This document shows, piece after piece, positions 26,835 to 35,891 of a DNA stretch of 64,000 nucleotides (the stretch's first letter is position 1; every line of letters begins with the position of its first letter). The DNA lies in contig NZ_CP062008.1 in NCBI RefSeq assembly GCF_005670685.2, forward strand, positions 1,364,001 to 1,428,000. The letters are read 5' to 3'. Under the pieces are notes generated by a model, which searched no databases, was not told the DNA's origin, and was given only the letters and a program-made list of their open reading frames with translations. The position numbers and the translations under genes were made by a program. The DNA comes from Mycolicibacterium mucogenicum DSM 44124. GTDB lineage: Bacteria; Actinomycetota; Actinomycetes; Mycobacteriales; Mycobacteriaceae.

Positions 26835-26852
26835 ACTGGAACGCGTTCTAGT
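26835..26852. promoter_or_regulatory. KstR-like operator
   Basis: ACTGGAACGCGTTCTAGT is an 18-base palindrome with a single mismatched pair. Its core fits the published KstR consensus TNNAACNNGTTNNA exactly (26837-26850). It overlaps the end of a possible -10 box TATAAC (26831-26836), which has CTGACG 17 bases upstream, and lies about 20 bases before the next start codon. That position suits repression by the cholesterol-catabolism regulator KstR, but binding is not shown. Confidence 0.6.
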
Positions 26853-26871
26853 CGGGGTTCAGGGGAGTCAC

Positions 26872-28974
26872 ATGCCAATCAGCGGTCGTGAGCAGTTGTC
26901 AACTGGCGCAGCCAGATTCGTCGGCCGGGTTGGTGCGTTGGCGGTCGCCCTGGGGATCGGCGTGGCGGTGGCGAGTAGCCCCGGCATCGCCTTCGCCGCA
27001 CCGAGTGACACCGCGGGGGCGTCGTCGGACAGTCATCCCAAGAGCGAGAGTTCGGCCAAGGGCGATGGGGACAAGGCCGACACGAACAAGCCGAAGAAGG
27101 ACAAAGGCACCAAGCGCTCGGGCGTGAACCCGGGGAAGAAGTCGTCGAAGCGGCCCGCGGCGCAGACGGACACGGAGAAGCCGTCGGCTGCCAAGGACAC
27201 GGCCGACACCGGCAAGGCATCCGAGCCCGACACCAAGCCCACGACCAAGAAGGTCGTCACCACGCCGACCGTGACGGCGGCTCAGAAGCCGGCGAAGGCG
27301 CAGGTGGCCGCGACGGCGAAGGCCGACGCTCCGGTGGGCTCCGCACCGCGGGTGCATGCGGTCGCGCCGGTGGCATCGCTCGGCGCACCGGTGGCTGCCG
27401 CTACCGCGGCGGTGTCGCATGCGCTCTCGGCAGTGGGCCTGAACGGGACGGCGAACGCGTCCGGGAACCCCGTCGCGCCGCTGCAGAATGCCGCGTTGTC
27501 CGCGCTGCTCGGCGTCACCCGCCGTGAGAACGCATCCACCTCGGCGACAACATCGTTGGCGGCCGCGCCGTCGTCGCTGCAGAGCGTCCCCACGGTGCTC
27601 GGCACGTCGCAGCAGCTGGCCGCCGAGCGGACAGCCACCGCGATCGTGAAGACGCTGCCGATGCAGATCATGAAGGCGATCATCAAGTTTGCGTTCCAGC
27701 TGAATGCCAAGCAGCAGTACTCGCAGGTCGGCGGGCCCGACCAGGAGAACCTGAACCAGCTGAACCAGGCGGTCGACGAATACGCCCAGCAGGCCGCCAT
27801 GGAATACCAGTTGCTCAACCCGATGCGGCCGACGGTGCTGGAAATGGTTATGCCGCCGCATAATTGGTTCGGTCAGGCGATCACCGGCACGCGGATCCTG
27901 TACGACAACCCGGACACCATCTACCGGATGATGGCGGTCAACTCGACGTCGACGTACGTGATCAGCGGGAAGTTCGGGCCGGGGGAGCGCCCGGCGGAGA
28001 CGACGTTCAGCGTGCTGACGGGCCTCGGCGGCAAGACGGCAGCGGTGCTCAATGCCAAGGACATGCAGGTCAACCCGGACGGCACCTTCACCGTGACGGT
28101 GAGTTCGCGTCCGGCCGAGCCGGGCCAGACCAACCATCTGCAGATCCCGACCGACACCACGTTGATCGTCGCACGGAACACCCTGTCGGACTGGAACACT
28201 CAGGACCCGATGAGCCTGTCCATCGAGCGGGTGAGCGGCCCCCGAAACAGCCTGTTCGCGCAGATCGGCGGGTTCGACATCCCGGGTCTGGGACCGGCCG
28301 TCTCCGGCAACCCGTTCCTGACCAACCTCGTCTCGCTGGTCCCGCCGCTGCCGGTGATGCCGCGGTTCCTGCAGGGCTTGGAAGCGTCGGTGATCCTCGC
28401 GCTCGGGCTGCGGATGGAACCGCAGTACATGGACGTCGCGACGAAGGATTCGTCAGGAAAGACGAAGCCGCCCAACGTCTTCACCGATCCCGAGAGCAAC
28501 GCGACGTTCCTGTCCACCCAGGTGCAGAGCCCGGGGTACTTCCAGTTGGCCGATGACCAGGCGCTGGTGCTGACCATCAAGCCCGGCGACGCCGGCTACT
28601 TCGTCGTGCCGGTGACCAACGACTGGACCATCACCAAGAACTACTGGGATCAGCAGACCAGCCTGAACATCGCGCAGTCGGTGGCCAACGCGGACGGCAG
28701 CTACACCATCGTGGTGTCGCCGACCGATCCCGGTGTGGCGAACTGGGTGTCCACCGGTGGCCTCAACCAGGGGACCATCTCGATCCGCTTCCAGGACATC
28801 GACACCACCGGTACCAATCTGCCGAAGGTGAGTTCACAGGTGGTGGCGCTCAGTGACCTCGGTACGGTGCTGCCGGCCGGGACGGTGTATGTCACTGCGG
28901 CGCAACGCCAAGCGGCACTCGATGAGCGGAAGGCCGGATACGAGAAGCGCTTCGCGCCCTACCCTCAGGCGTGA
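26872..28974 (+). CDS. Secreted DUF1214-like protein with disordered Lys/Pro/Thr-rich N-terminus
   Basis: A 700-residue exported protein. A mycobacterial-type signal peptide (residues about 15-43: RFVGRVGALAVALGIGVAVA, then an SPGIAFA-A cleavage region) is followed by a low-complexity stretch to about residue 160 rich in Lys, Ser, Pro, Thr and Ala, likely spanning the cell wall. The C-terminal part resembles DUF1214 proteins: VPVTNDWTITKNYWDQQTSL, and later VVSPTDPGVANWVSTGG. AGGGGAG precedes the ATG. A KstR-like operator lies just upstream, hinting at a sterol or lipid context. The biochemical function of the domain is unknown. Confidence 0.82.
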   Translation: MPISGREQLSTGAARFVGRVGALAVALGIGVAVASSPGIAFAAPSDTAGASSDSHPKSESSAKGDGDKADTNKPKKDKGTKRSGVNPGKKSSKRPAAQTDTEKPSAAKDTADTGKASEPDTKPTTKKVVTTPTVTAAQKPAKAQVAATAKADAPVGSAPRVHAVAPVASLGAPVAAATAAVSHALSAVGLNGTANASGNPVAPLQNAALSALLGVTRRENASTSATTSLAAAPSSLQSVPTVLGTSQQLAAERTATAIVKTLPMQIMKAIIKFAFQLNAKQQYSQVGGPDQENLNQLNQAVDEYAQQAAMEYQLLNPMRPTVLEMVMPPHNWFGQAITGTRILYDNPDTIYRMMAVNSTSTYVISGKFGPGERPAETTFSVLTGLGGKTAAVLNAKDMQVNPDGTFTVTVSSRPAEPGQTNHLQIPTDTTLIVARNTLSDWNTQDPMSLSIERVSGPRNSLFAQIGGFDIPGLGPAVSGNPFLTNLVSLVPPLPVMPRFLQGLEASVILALGLRMEPQYMDVATKDSSGKTKPPNVFTDPESNATFLSTQVQSPGYFQLADDQALVLTIKPGDAGYFVVPVTNDWTITKNYWDQQTSLNIAQSVANADGSYTIVVSPTDPGVANWVSTGGLNQGTISIRFQDIDTTGTNLPKVSSQVVALSDLGTVLPAGTVYVTAAQRQAALDERKAGYEKRFAPYPQA

Positions 28975-28975
28975 T

Positions 28976-29278
28976 TCACCATTCGTGGTTCGGGCACTGC
29001 ACGTCGACGTAGACGGTCGCGGCCACCGGGCCGCCCGGTTTGAAGTTGCCGGGGTTGTTCACGCCCGTGACCCAGCAGATGTTGAGCGGCTTGACGTCGA
29101 AACCGTTGGTCCAGTTGATCTGGACGAGGTAGCCCTCGGCTTGGAGATTGTTGATGACATCGGCCGCCGAGCCCCCGGTGTCGTAGATGGGGTCGGCCGC
29201 AGCCTGCGGAGCGAGCGCGACCGACACGGCGAGCGCACCGGCGGCAGCGGCCATGACGGGATATCGCTTCATGATCAC
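28976..29278 (-). CDS. Small secreted protein, function unknown
   Basis: About 100 residues with a clear signal peptide (MAAAAGALAVSVALAPQAAA, then DP) and a mature part of about 70 residues with two Cys (near NICWVTG and VQCPN) that could form a disulphide. It looks like the family of small mycobacterial secreted proteins ending in a conserved CP motif. Three starts are possible: ATG 29281, GTG 29278 and ATG 29272. The GGAGG site (29285-29289) has best spacing to GTG 29278, which I use. It is convergent with the DUF1214-like gene with one base between the stops. Confidence 0.78.
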   Translation of the reverse strand: MIMKRYPVMAAAAGALAVSVALAPQAAADPIYDTGGSAADVINNLQAEGYLVQINWTNGFDVKPLNICWVTGVNNPGNFKPGGPVAATVYVDVQCPNHEW

Positions 29279-29315
29279 CATGATCCTCCGGATCTGTGTG
29301 AAGCAGATGTGAATT

Positions 29316-30917
29316 TCAGGCCAGGATCGCCAACTGCGTCGGTTCGGAGAGCCCGCGCAGCGTCACGGTGTCGCCCAAAGCCCAGTGCGCTCTTTCGGAT
29401 TCGCTGACCGCGTCGAGCATGTCGGCGGCGGCCGCCAGATGCCCCGGTACCGACTTGGCGAGTTCGCACAGTCGGGCCGCCTCGTTGACCGGCTCGCCGA
29501 TCACCGTGTACTCGAACCGTTCCTTGGCCCCGACGTTGCCGGCGACCACAGTGCCGGCCGCGACGCCGAGCCCGGCCTGCAGTTCGGGCACCTCGTCGCG
29601 CAGGCGCGACGCGATGGCGCGGGCGGCGGCGAGCGCGTCACCCTCGGTGCACTGCAGGGAGACCGGTGCGCCGAACACCGCCAGCACCGCGTCGCCCTCG
29701 AACTTGTTGACGAACCCGTGGTGCCGGTCCACCTCGTCGACGATGACGGCGAAGAAGCGGTTCAGGAGGTCGACGACCTCGACAGCCGGGCGGCTGGTCA
29801 CCAGCTGGGTGGAGCCGATGACGTCGACGAAGATCACCGCGGCGTGCCGCTCTTCGCCGCCGAGTTGCGGCTTCTCCTGCTCGGCGAGCGCCGCGACTTC
29901 ACGTCCCACGTGCCGGCCGAACAGGTCGCGTACGCGTTCGCGTTCGCGCAGCCCGTGCACCATCGAGTTGAATCCGCGTTGCAGCTGACCCAGTTCGGTG
30001 CCGTCGAAGACCACCAGATCCGTGGTCAGGTCGCCTTGCTCAACCCGGCTGAGTGCTTGTCGCACAATGCGAATCGGGCTGGCAGTCAGCCACGACACGA
30101 TCCACATCAACAACGCGCCGAACACCAACGCGAACACCGCGAGCACCAGCACGGCGAACGCGAATTGGGTTGGGGCGAGCGTGCTTTGCGTCAGCGCGAA
30201 GACCGCGGCCAGCAGCACGCCCAGCATCGGCACGCCGGAACCGAACGCCCACACGACCATGGTCCGGCCCATGATCCCCGGCGCCAGCCGCGACGGCGGT
30301 CGTCCGGCCTGAAGGGCGTCGGCGGCAACGGGGCGCAGCGCGAACTCGGTGTACAGGTTGCAGCTGGTGGATACGACGATGCCGGGGAACGTGACGCCCA
30401 GCAGCAGTTTGGGGATGAACTGGGTGTCGTGCAGCGCGTAGAGCGTCGTCAGCAGTACCGCGCCGAGGCCCCACAGGGACAGGAGCACTCGCGTCAGCTG
30501 GCCGGGGGCGCGGAAGGTGTTGCGCTGGTCCTCGACCGTCGGGGTGCGTTCTTCGATGGCCCAGCGCACGCTCTGGATCACCCTGTTGGTCGCCCACACC
30601 ACGCCGACGAGGAAGGCGAACACGATGTACGCGGGCGCCACGATCGTGGTGATCCACCAGACATCGGCCCTGAAGACGTTGGGGGTCGGGAACAGCACCG
30701 TCTCGATGAGGATCGAGACGCCGACGCCGATCATGTTCGCGACGATCACGAAGGTGGTCAGGATGAGTTGGATGCGGATGCGTCGCCGGCGCTGAGTCTC
30801 GGAAACCCGGCCCAGAATCCACGATCCGTATTCGGGTGTGGCCTGCAGGCTGCTACGCGGGGTGATGGCTTCCCGTATCCGCGACAGGCGCGTCGTCCCG
30901 GTCTGGTCCGCAGTCAT
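29316..30917 (-). CDS. Membrane class III adenylate cyclase with HAMP domain
   Basis: A 533-residue protein that should convert ATP to cAMP. Six transmembrane segments fill roughly residues 45-275, then a HAMP linker ([20 protein letters not shown] and onward, about 275-330), then the catalytic domain. Metal-binding Asp residues lie in [10 protein letters not shown] and [15 protein letters not shown], which also holds the adenine-selecting Lys; [10 protein letters not shown] carries the transition-state Asn. It occupies the place where M. tuberculosis has three tandem paralogues (Rv1318c-Rv1320c), but only one copy is here. The input signal is unknown. Confidence 0.93.
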   Translation of the reverse strand: MTADQTGTTRLSRIREAITPRSSLQATPEYGSWILGRVSETQRRRRIRIQLILTTFVIVANMIGVGVSILIETVLFPTPNVFRADVWWITTIVAPAYIVFAFLVGVVWATNRVIQSVRWAIEERTPTVEDQRNTFRAPGQLTRVLLSLWGLGAVLLTTLYALHDTQFIPKLLLGVTFPGIVVSTSCNLYTEFALRPVAADALQAGRPPSRLAPGIMGRTMVVWAFGSGVPMLGVLLAAVFALTQSTLAPTQFAFAVLVLAVFALVFGALLMWIVSWLTASPIRIVRQALSRVEQGDLTTDLVVFDGTELGQLQRGFNSMVHGLRERERVRDLFGRHVGREVAALAEQEKPQLGGEERHAAVIFVDVIGSTQLVTSRPAVEVVDLLNRFFAVIVDEVDRHHGFVNKFEGDAVLAVFGAPVSLQCTEGDALAAARAIASRLRDEVPELQAGLGVAAGTVVAGNVGAKERFEYTVIGEPVNEAARLCELAKSVPGHLAAAADMLDAVSESERAHWALGDTVTLRGLSEPTQLAILA

Positions 30918-30981
30918 TGGTCGTCAGCCTAGTTCGTGGGGCGAGTCCGGACCGGGATTCAATACCCCTAAGGTGGGTCGG

Positions 30982-31662
30982 GTGCGTCTCGTGATCGCCC
31001 AGTGCACCGTTGACTACGTCGGACGTTTGACCGCACATCTGCCGTCGGCCCGTCGTCTCCTGTTGTTCAAGGCGGACGGATCGGTGAGTGTGCACGCCGA
31101 CGACCGCGCCTACAAGCCGCTGAACTGGATGACGCCGCCGTGCTGGACCGTCGAGGAGGCGCCGGTGGACGGCGTCTCGGCGCTGGTCTGGGTCGTCGAG
31201 AACAAGGCCGGTGAGCAGTTGCGGATCACGGTCGAGGACATCGAGCACGACTCCAGCCACGAGCTCGGCGTCGATCCCGGTCTGGTGAAGGACGGTGTGG
31301 AGGCGCACCTGCAGGAGCTGCTCGCCGAGCACGTCGAGCTGCTGGGCGTCGGCTACACGTTGGTGCGCCGCGAATACCCGACGCCGATCGGTCCGGTGGA
31401 CCTGTTATGCCGCGACGAGACCGGTGCGTCGGTTGCGGTGGAGATCAAGCGGCGCGGTGAGATCGACGGTGTCGAGCAGCTGACGCGGTACCTCGATCTG
31501 CTCAACCGGGACAGCGTGCTGGCGCCGGTGGCCGGGGTGTTCGCCGCTCAGCAGATCAAGCCGCAGGCGCGCACACTCGCCACGGACCGTGGAATCCGTT
31601 GCGTCACTTTGGACTACGACAAGATGCGCGGCATGGACAACGACGAGTTCCGGTTGTTCTGA
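30982..31662 (+). CDS. nucS: Mismatch-specific endonuclease NucS/EndoMS
   Basis: Actinobacterial mismatch-repair nuclease that cuts both strands at mismatches and replaces MutS/MutL function. The 226-residue length equals that of the M. tuberculosis protein. The N-terminal DNA-binding domain is followed by the RecB-like nuclease core with Asp140 in GPVDLL and Glu154/Lys156 in [12 protein letters not shown] at 30982 ([16 protein letters not shown]) is chosen because it reproduces the known N-terminus; the frame is open further upstream but not conserved. It is divergent from the cyclase gene. Confidence 0.97.
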   Translation: MRLVIAQCTVDYVGRLTAHLPSARRLLLFKADGSVSVHADDRAYKPLNWMTPPCWTVEEAPVDGVSALVWVVENKAGEQLRITVEDIEHDSSHELGVDPGLVKDGVEAHLQELLAEHVELLGVGYTLVRREYPTPIGPVDLLCRDETGASVAVEIKRRGEIDGVEQLTRYLDLLNRDSVLAPVAGVFAAQQIKPQARTLATDRGIRCVTLDYDKMRGMDNDEFRLF

Positions 31663-31949
31663 TGCCTCGGCGACGTCCGGAGCGGCCTCGGCGGGAACCG
31701 CCGCCGCTGCTCGGGCTGTCGTCGCGCCGGGTGGAGACCGGGCCTGACGGGTACGACTACGAGGTGCGGGCCGTCGCCGGTTCCCGCGCGGTCAAGACCT
31801 ATCGGTGCCCGGGATGCGATCACGAAATCCGGCCGGGCACAGCGCATGTGGTGGTACTAAGAGTCGACGACGCCGAAGACCGCCGGCATTGGCACACGCC
31901 GTGCTGGGCGAATCGGGGAAACCGGGGACCGACGCGAAGGTGGTCCTAG
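31662..31949 (+). CDS. Small zinc-finger-like protein after nucS
   Basis: A 95-residue basic protein (Rv1322-like by position). It starts with an Arg/Pro-rich segment and has a probable metal site made of CPGCDHEI and HWHTPCW. ATG 31662 overlaps the nucS stop as TGATG, so it is translationally coupled to the repair nuclease. The Cys/His pattern suggests zinc and possibly nucleic acid binding. Function is unknown; the tight coupling hints at a link with NucS, but that is inference. Confidence 0.85.
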   Translation: MPRRRPERPRREPPPLLGLSSRRVETGPDGYDYEVRAVAGSRAVKTYRCPGCDHEIRPGTAHVVVLRVDDAEDRRHWHTPCWANRGNRGPTRRWS

Positions 31950-31956
31950 TTCAGGC

Positions 31957-32430
31957 TCAGTGTGCTTCGGCGGCCGGCTCGACCAGCTCGATCAGCACGC
32001 CGCCGGCATCCTTCGGGTGGATGAAGTTGATGCGCGAGTTGGCGGTGCCGCGGCGCGGCGCTTCGTACAGCAGGCGGACGCCGTCGGCGCGCAGGCGCTC
32101 GGACAGGGCATCGATGTCGCTGGTCCGGTAGGCCAGCTGCTGCAGGCCGGGGCCGCGGGTGTCGATGAACTTGGCGATGGTCGACTTCTCGTCGAGCGGG
32201 GCCAGCAGCTGAATCTGGGCGCTGCCGACGGGCGCGCCACGGACGGAGAGCATGGCCTCACGGACGCCCTGGTCCTCGTTGACCTCTTCGTGCAGGACGA
32301 TCATGCCGAGGTGGTCGTGGTACCACCGAATCGCGGCGTCCAGATCCGGCACGGCGATACCGACGTGATCAATAGCGGTCACGAGGGCGCTGGCCAGCGC
32401 CGGACGGGCATCGACGTGTTCGGTGGTCAT
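31957..32430 (-). CDS. mce: Methylmalonyl-CoA epimerase
   Basis: Interconverts (S)- and (R)-methylmalonyl-CoA on the route from propionyl-CoA to succinyl-CoA. The 157-residue protein is a vicinal-oxygen-chelate fold: AIDHVGIAVPDLDAAIRWY holds the first metal His, IQLLAP and LIELVEP hold further ligands, and HPKDAGG is typical. Start is ATG 32430 (MTTEHVDARP). It is divergent from the thiolase fadA4 and fits functionally with the cobalamin adenosyltransferase in this window, since the next enzyme, methylmalonyl-CoA mutase, needs adenosylcobalamin. Confidence 0.93.
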   Translation of the reverse strand: MTTEHVDARPALASALVTAIDHVGIAVPDLDAAIRWYHDHLGMIVLHEEVNEDQGVREAMLSVRGAPVGSAQIQLLAPLDEKSTIAKFIDTRGPGLQQLAYRTSDIDALSERLRADGVRLLYEAPRRGTANSRINFIHPKDAGGVLIELVEPAAEAH

Positions 32431-32513
32431 AACGTAAAGGTAACCTGATACGACCGAATTTGCGCCTGTGTGATCGGCCACATTAGCCGTTACAGATTTG
32501 TTGGAGGATGGAA

Positions 32514-33695
32514 ATGACGACCTCGGTAATTGTTGCCGGAGCCCGCACTCCGGTGGGCAAGTTGATGGGTTCGCTGAAGGATTTCTCGGGTAGCGACCTG
32601 GGCGCCGTCGCGATCAAGGGCGCGCTCGAGAAGGCCGGCGTCGAGGCTTCGCAGGTCGATTACGTGATCATGGGCCAGGTCCTGACTGCCGGTGCGGGCC
32701 AGATGCCTGCGCGCCAGTCCGCCGTCGGCGCGGGCATCCCGTGGGACGTCCCGGCGCTGACCATCAACAAGATGTGCCTGTCGGGTATCGACGCCATCGC
32801 CCTGGCTGACCAGCTGATTCGTGCCGGTGAGTTCGAGGTCGTGGTGGCCGGTGGCCAGGAGTCCATGAGCCAGGCCCCGCACCTGCTGCCCAAGAGCCGT
32901 GAGGGCTACAAGTACGGCAACGTCACCGCGCTCGATCACCTGGCGTACGACGGCCTGCACGACGTCTTCACCGACCAGCCGATGGGCGCCCTGACCGAAC
33001 AGCGCAACGATCAGGACAAGTTCACCCGCGCCGAGCAGGACGAATTCGCCGCGCAGTCGCACCAGAAGGCCGCGGCCGCGTGGAAGGACGGCGTCTTTGC
33101 CGACGAGGTCGTTGCGGTGTCCATCCCGCAGCGCAAGGGCGACCCGATCGAGTTCGCCGAGGACGAGGGCATCCGCGGCAACACCACCGCCGAGTCGCTC
33201 GGCGGCCTGAAGCCGGCGTTCCGCAAGGACGGCACCATCACCGCTGGTTCGTCGTCGCAGATCTCCGACGGCGCATGCGCTGTCGTGGTCATGAGCAAGG
33301 AGAAGGCCGAGTCGCTGGGTCTGACCTGGCTGTGCGAGATCGGCGCCCACGGCGTCGTCGCCGGCCCGGACTCGACGCTGCAGAGCCAGCCGGCCAACGC
33401 CATCAAGAAGGCCGTCGAGCGCGAGGGCATTACCGTCGACCAGCTCGACGTCATCGAGATCAACGAGGCCTTCGCGGCTGTGTCGCTGGCCTCGACCAAG
33501 GAGCTGGGCGTCGACGGCGCCAAGGTCAACGTCAACGGTGGCGCCATCGCCATCGGCCACCCGATCGGCATGTCCGGCGCCCGCATCACGCTGCACGCGG
33601 CGTTGGAGCTGGCCCGCAAGGGTTCGGGTTACGCCGTCGCGGCGCTGTGTGGCGCCGGCGGTCAGGGTGACGCCCTGATCCTGCGTCGTCCGTAG
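32514..33695 (+). CDS. fadA4: Acetyl-CoA acetyltransferase (thiolase)
   Basis: Condenses two acetyl-CoA to acetoacetyl-CoA or cleaves the product. The 393-residue protein has the acyl-accepting Cys88 in [10 protein letters not shown], the His of [16 protein letters not shown] and the second Cys in [16 protein letters not shown] at 32503-32507 gives ideal spacing to ATG 32514 ([15 protein letters not shown]), so the ATG at 32508, which abuts the site, is unlikely. Synteny with mce and the downstream genes matches the M. tuberculosis fadA4 locus. Confidence 0.95.
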   Translation: MTTSVIVAGARTPVGKLMGSLKDFSGSDLGAVAIKGALEKAGVEASQVDYVIMGQVLTAGAGQMPARQSAVGAGIPWDVPALTINKMCLSGIDAIALADQLIRAGEFEVVVAGGQESMSQAPHLLPKSREGYKYGNVTALDHLAYDGLHDVFTDQPMGALTEQRNDQDKFTRAEQDEFAAQSHQKAAAAWKDGVFADEVVAVSIPQRKGDPIEFAEDEGIRGNTTAESLGGLKPAFRKDGTITAGSSSQISDGACAVVVMSKEKAESLGLTWLCEIGAHGVVAGPDSTLQSQPANAIKKAVEREGITVDQLDVIEINEAFAAVSLASTKELGVDGAKVNVNGGAIAIGHPIGMSGARITLHAALELARKGSGYAVAALCGAGGQGDALILRRP

Positions 33696-33758
33696 TTTTC
33701 CGCGAGGTGTGAACTACGCCTCGTAGTAGTCAGCCCGTCACTCGGGCACAATGGCGCC

Positions 33759-34118
33759 ATGAGCGCTGTGGTGTCCCGGGTGGCGGGCTGGTTTCGTCTG
33801 ATCGCGATGGCCGAGGCCGTCAGCTGGGTCGGGCTGCTGATCGGCATGTACTTCAAGTACGTCGGTACGCCCCGCACCGAGGTCGGCGTGCACATCTTCG
33901 GCATGGTCCACGGCGTGGTGTTCCTGGCCTTCCTGGCCACCGGACTGGTCGTCGGCCGGGCCGCACGCTGGTCGCTGGTCACCTGGGTGTCGGCGGCGCT
34001 GGCGAGCATCGTGCCGCTGGCCAGCGTGGTGTTCCTACGGTGGGCCGAACGAAGCGGTGCGCTGGCTGTCGAGGCCCGTGCCGCGGAGGGTGAACCGGAG
34101 CCGTCGGCCGTCGCGTGA
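33759..34118 (+). CDS. DUF3817 integral membrane protein
   Basis: A 119-residue membrane protein with three hydrophobic helices (about 10-30, 45-65 and 72-92). The pattern RLIAMAEAVSWVGLLIGMYFKY and VHIFGMVHGVVFLAFL matches the DUF3817 family. The C-terminal tail is acidic. Function is unknown. A second DUF3817 protein is encoded at 57190-57528. Confidence 0.83.
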   Translation: MSAVVSRVAGWFRLIAMAEAVSWVGLLIGMYFKYVGTPRTEVGVHIFGMVHGVVFLAFLATGLVVGRAARWSLVTWVSAALASIVPLASVVFLRWAERSGALAVEARAAEGEPEPSAVA

Positions 34119-34131
34119 CAGACTGGAGAGC

Positions 34132-35019
34132 GTGACTCGTCCGCGTCCTATCGGTCCCGCGCTGGCTGGCGCGGTGGACCTCTCCGCGCTCAAAAACCGT
34201 CCTGCCGAAGGTGCTGCCGCTGCCGGTGGCGCGCCTGGTGGCATCGAGATCACCGAGGCCAATCTCGAAGCCGAGGTGTTGATTCGTTCCGGCGAGGTGC
34301 CGGTCGTCGTGCTGCTGTGGTCGCCGCGCAGCGACTCGAGTGTCCAGCTGGGGCAGACGCTGTCCGCGTTGGCCGCCGAGGACGGTGGCAAGTGGTCGTT
34401 CGGCACCGTGAACGTCGACACCACGCCGCGCATTGCCCAGATGTTCGGCATCCAGGGTGTCCCGACGGTCGTCGCGCTCGCCGGTGGGCAGCCGATCACG
34501 AGCTTCGAAGGCGGCCAGCCGGCGGATCAGCTGCGGCGCTGGGTGGACTCGCTGTTGCAGGCGACCGCCGGCAAGCTCGGTGGCGGCGCCGAAGGCGAGG
34601 AGGAGCAGGTCGACCCCGCGCTCGCGCAGGCCCGCGAGTTCCTCGACAGCGGCGATTTCGACGGCGCCTTGGCCGCGTACCAGGCGATCCTCGACGCCGA
34701 CCCGGCGCACGTCGAGGCCAAGGGCGCCGTACAGCAGATCGCCTTCCTGCAGCGCGCGTCCGCGCAGCGCCCCGAGGCCGTGCGTCTCGCCGACGCCTCG
34801 CCCGACGACATCGACCTGGCCTTCGCCGCCGCCGACGTGCAGCTCTTCCAGCGCGACGTCGACGGCGCGTTCAACCGGCTCATCGCGCTCGTCAAGAAGA
34901 CCTCGGGCGACGACCGCACCCGCGTGCGGACCCGGCTCATCGAGTTGTTCGACCTGTTCGACCCGGCCGACCCCGAGGTCATCGCGGGCCGGCGCAACCT
35001 CGCCAACGCGCTCTACTAG
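34132..35019 (+). CDS. Thioredoxin-like protein with TPR tail (CnoX/YbbN type)
   Basis: A 295-residue protein (Rv1324-like). Residues about 40-145 are a thioredoxin fold, but the usual WCxxC is replaced by LWSPRSDSSVQ, so it has no redox pair; the cis-Pro loop GVPTVVAL is kept. Residues about 160-295 form helical TPR-like repeats (LAQAREFLDSGDFDGALAAY). This architecture is that of the chaperone/holdase CnoX (YbbN), which works with GroEL in E. coli. GTG 34132 is chosen; the longer frame upstream is inside the preceding gene. Confidence 0.87.
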   Translation: MTRPRPIGPALAGAVDLSALKNRPAEGAAAAGGAPGGIEITEANLEAEVLIRSGEVPVVVLLWSPRSDSSVQLGQTLSALAAEDGGKWSFGTVNVDTTPRIAQMFGIQGVPTVVALAGGQPITSFEGGQPADQLRRWVDSLLQATAGKLGGGAEGEEEQVDPALAQAREFLDSGDFDGALAAYQAILDADPAHVEAKGAVQQIAFLQRASAQRPEAVRLADASPDDIDLAFAAADVQLFQRDVDGAFNRLIALVKKTSGDDRTRVRTRLIELFDLFDPADPEVIAGRRNLANALY

Positions 35020-35022
35020 GCA

Positions 35023-35844
35023 TCACAGCGCCGGCACTGAGGCCCAGAAGTTCGTGACGGCCTCGGCGATCGCGTCGGTGTCGACCAACAGCGGGCCGAC
35101 GTGTCCGGAGCCGGTGAGGGCGACGACGCGCGCGTCGGGCATGGTGGCGGCCGCGGCGCGGGCATCAGTGGGGCTCCAGTGCTGATCGCCGAGATCGCCG
35201 GTCATCAGCAGCGTCGGGACGGTGACGGCGGCGAGCTGATCGGTCAGCGCATGCCAACTGTGCATGTATCGGATTGTGCGCCTTGCTGATTCGCGGTCCA
35301 TCGCGCGGAATGCGGCTTTGAGCTCGGCTGCCCGCTCCGTACGTGCGACGGCGGCGCCACCGAGGAGTACGTCGAACAGCATCTTGGTCAGCAGGGGATT
35401 GGGTCCGAGCAGCCGGTAGGCCGCGGCGAGCGGGTACGTCTGGGTCCAGCGCTGCCGCCGGCTGACGGGCAGGAGCGGTGCGGCGACGGTGGTCAGGCTG
35501 CGCAGCCGGTGCGGTTGGGTCGCCGCCAGTGTGATGCCGACGTGTCCGCCCCAGGCGTTGCCGATCCAGTCGACGGCGTCGAAGCCGAGTGCGTCGATCA
35601 CTTCGCCTGCGGCACTTGCGCATTGGTCGAGGGTGAAATCCCGGTGGATGGGGCTGCTCGTGCCGTATCCGGGTCCGTCGATGGTCGCCACCTGTCGCTG
35701 GGTGGCAAGGCTGTCGACGAGTGGACCCCAACTGTGCGAGTCCACCCAGAGGCTGTGCCACAAGACGGCGGCAGGTCCTGTCCCGGTGCGACGTACGTGC
35801 AGATCTCCGAGGCAGGTCGGGACGTGGATGTCGAGTGTCGTCAT
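35023..35844 (-). CDS. Alpha/beta hydrolase-fold protein with Ala in place of the nucleophile
   Basis: A 273-residue alpha/beta hydrolase. The oxyanion region (LWHSLWVDSHSWGP), the acid (TGDLGDQHW) and the catalytic His (GSGHVGPLLVD) are all present. The nucleophile elbow reads IGNAWGGHVG, so position 97, which is Ser in the usual G-x-S-x-G, is Ala (codon GCC). Classical esterase activity is therefore doubtful; a lyase, cofactor-free oxygenase or ligand-binding role is possible. GGAGG lies six bases before ATG 35844. It is divergent from a TetR regulator across a double operator. Confidence 0.85.
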   Translation of the reverse strand: MTTLDIHVPTCLGDLHVRRTGTGPAAVLWHSLWVDSHSWGPLVDSLATQRQVATIDGPGYGTSSPIHRDFTLDQCASAAGEVIDALGFDAVDWIGNAWGGHVGITLAATQPHRLRSLTTVAAPLLPVSRRQRWTQTYPLAAAYRLLGPNPLLTKMLFDVLLGGAAVARTERAAELKAAFRAMDRESARRTIRYMHSWHALTDQLAAVTVPTLLMTGDLGDQHWSPTDARAAAATMPDARVVALTGSGHVGPLLVDTDAIAEAVTNFWASVPAL

Positions 35845-35852
35845 CGCGACCT

Positions 35853-35891
35853 CCATACAGGTTGTATGCTGATACCATACAACCTGTATGG
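35853..35891. promoter_or_regulatory. Double palindromic TetR operator
   Basis: Two 15-base palindromes, CATACAGGTTGTATG (35854-35868) and CATACAACCTGTATG (35876-35890), are mirror images of each other and together form 16-base perfect inverted arms with a 7-base spacer. Centre-to-centre distance is 22 bases, two helical turns, so two dimers could bind on one face. The TetR start codon at 35888 lies inside the right half. Confidence 0.85.
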
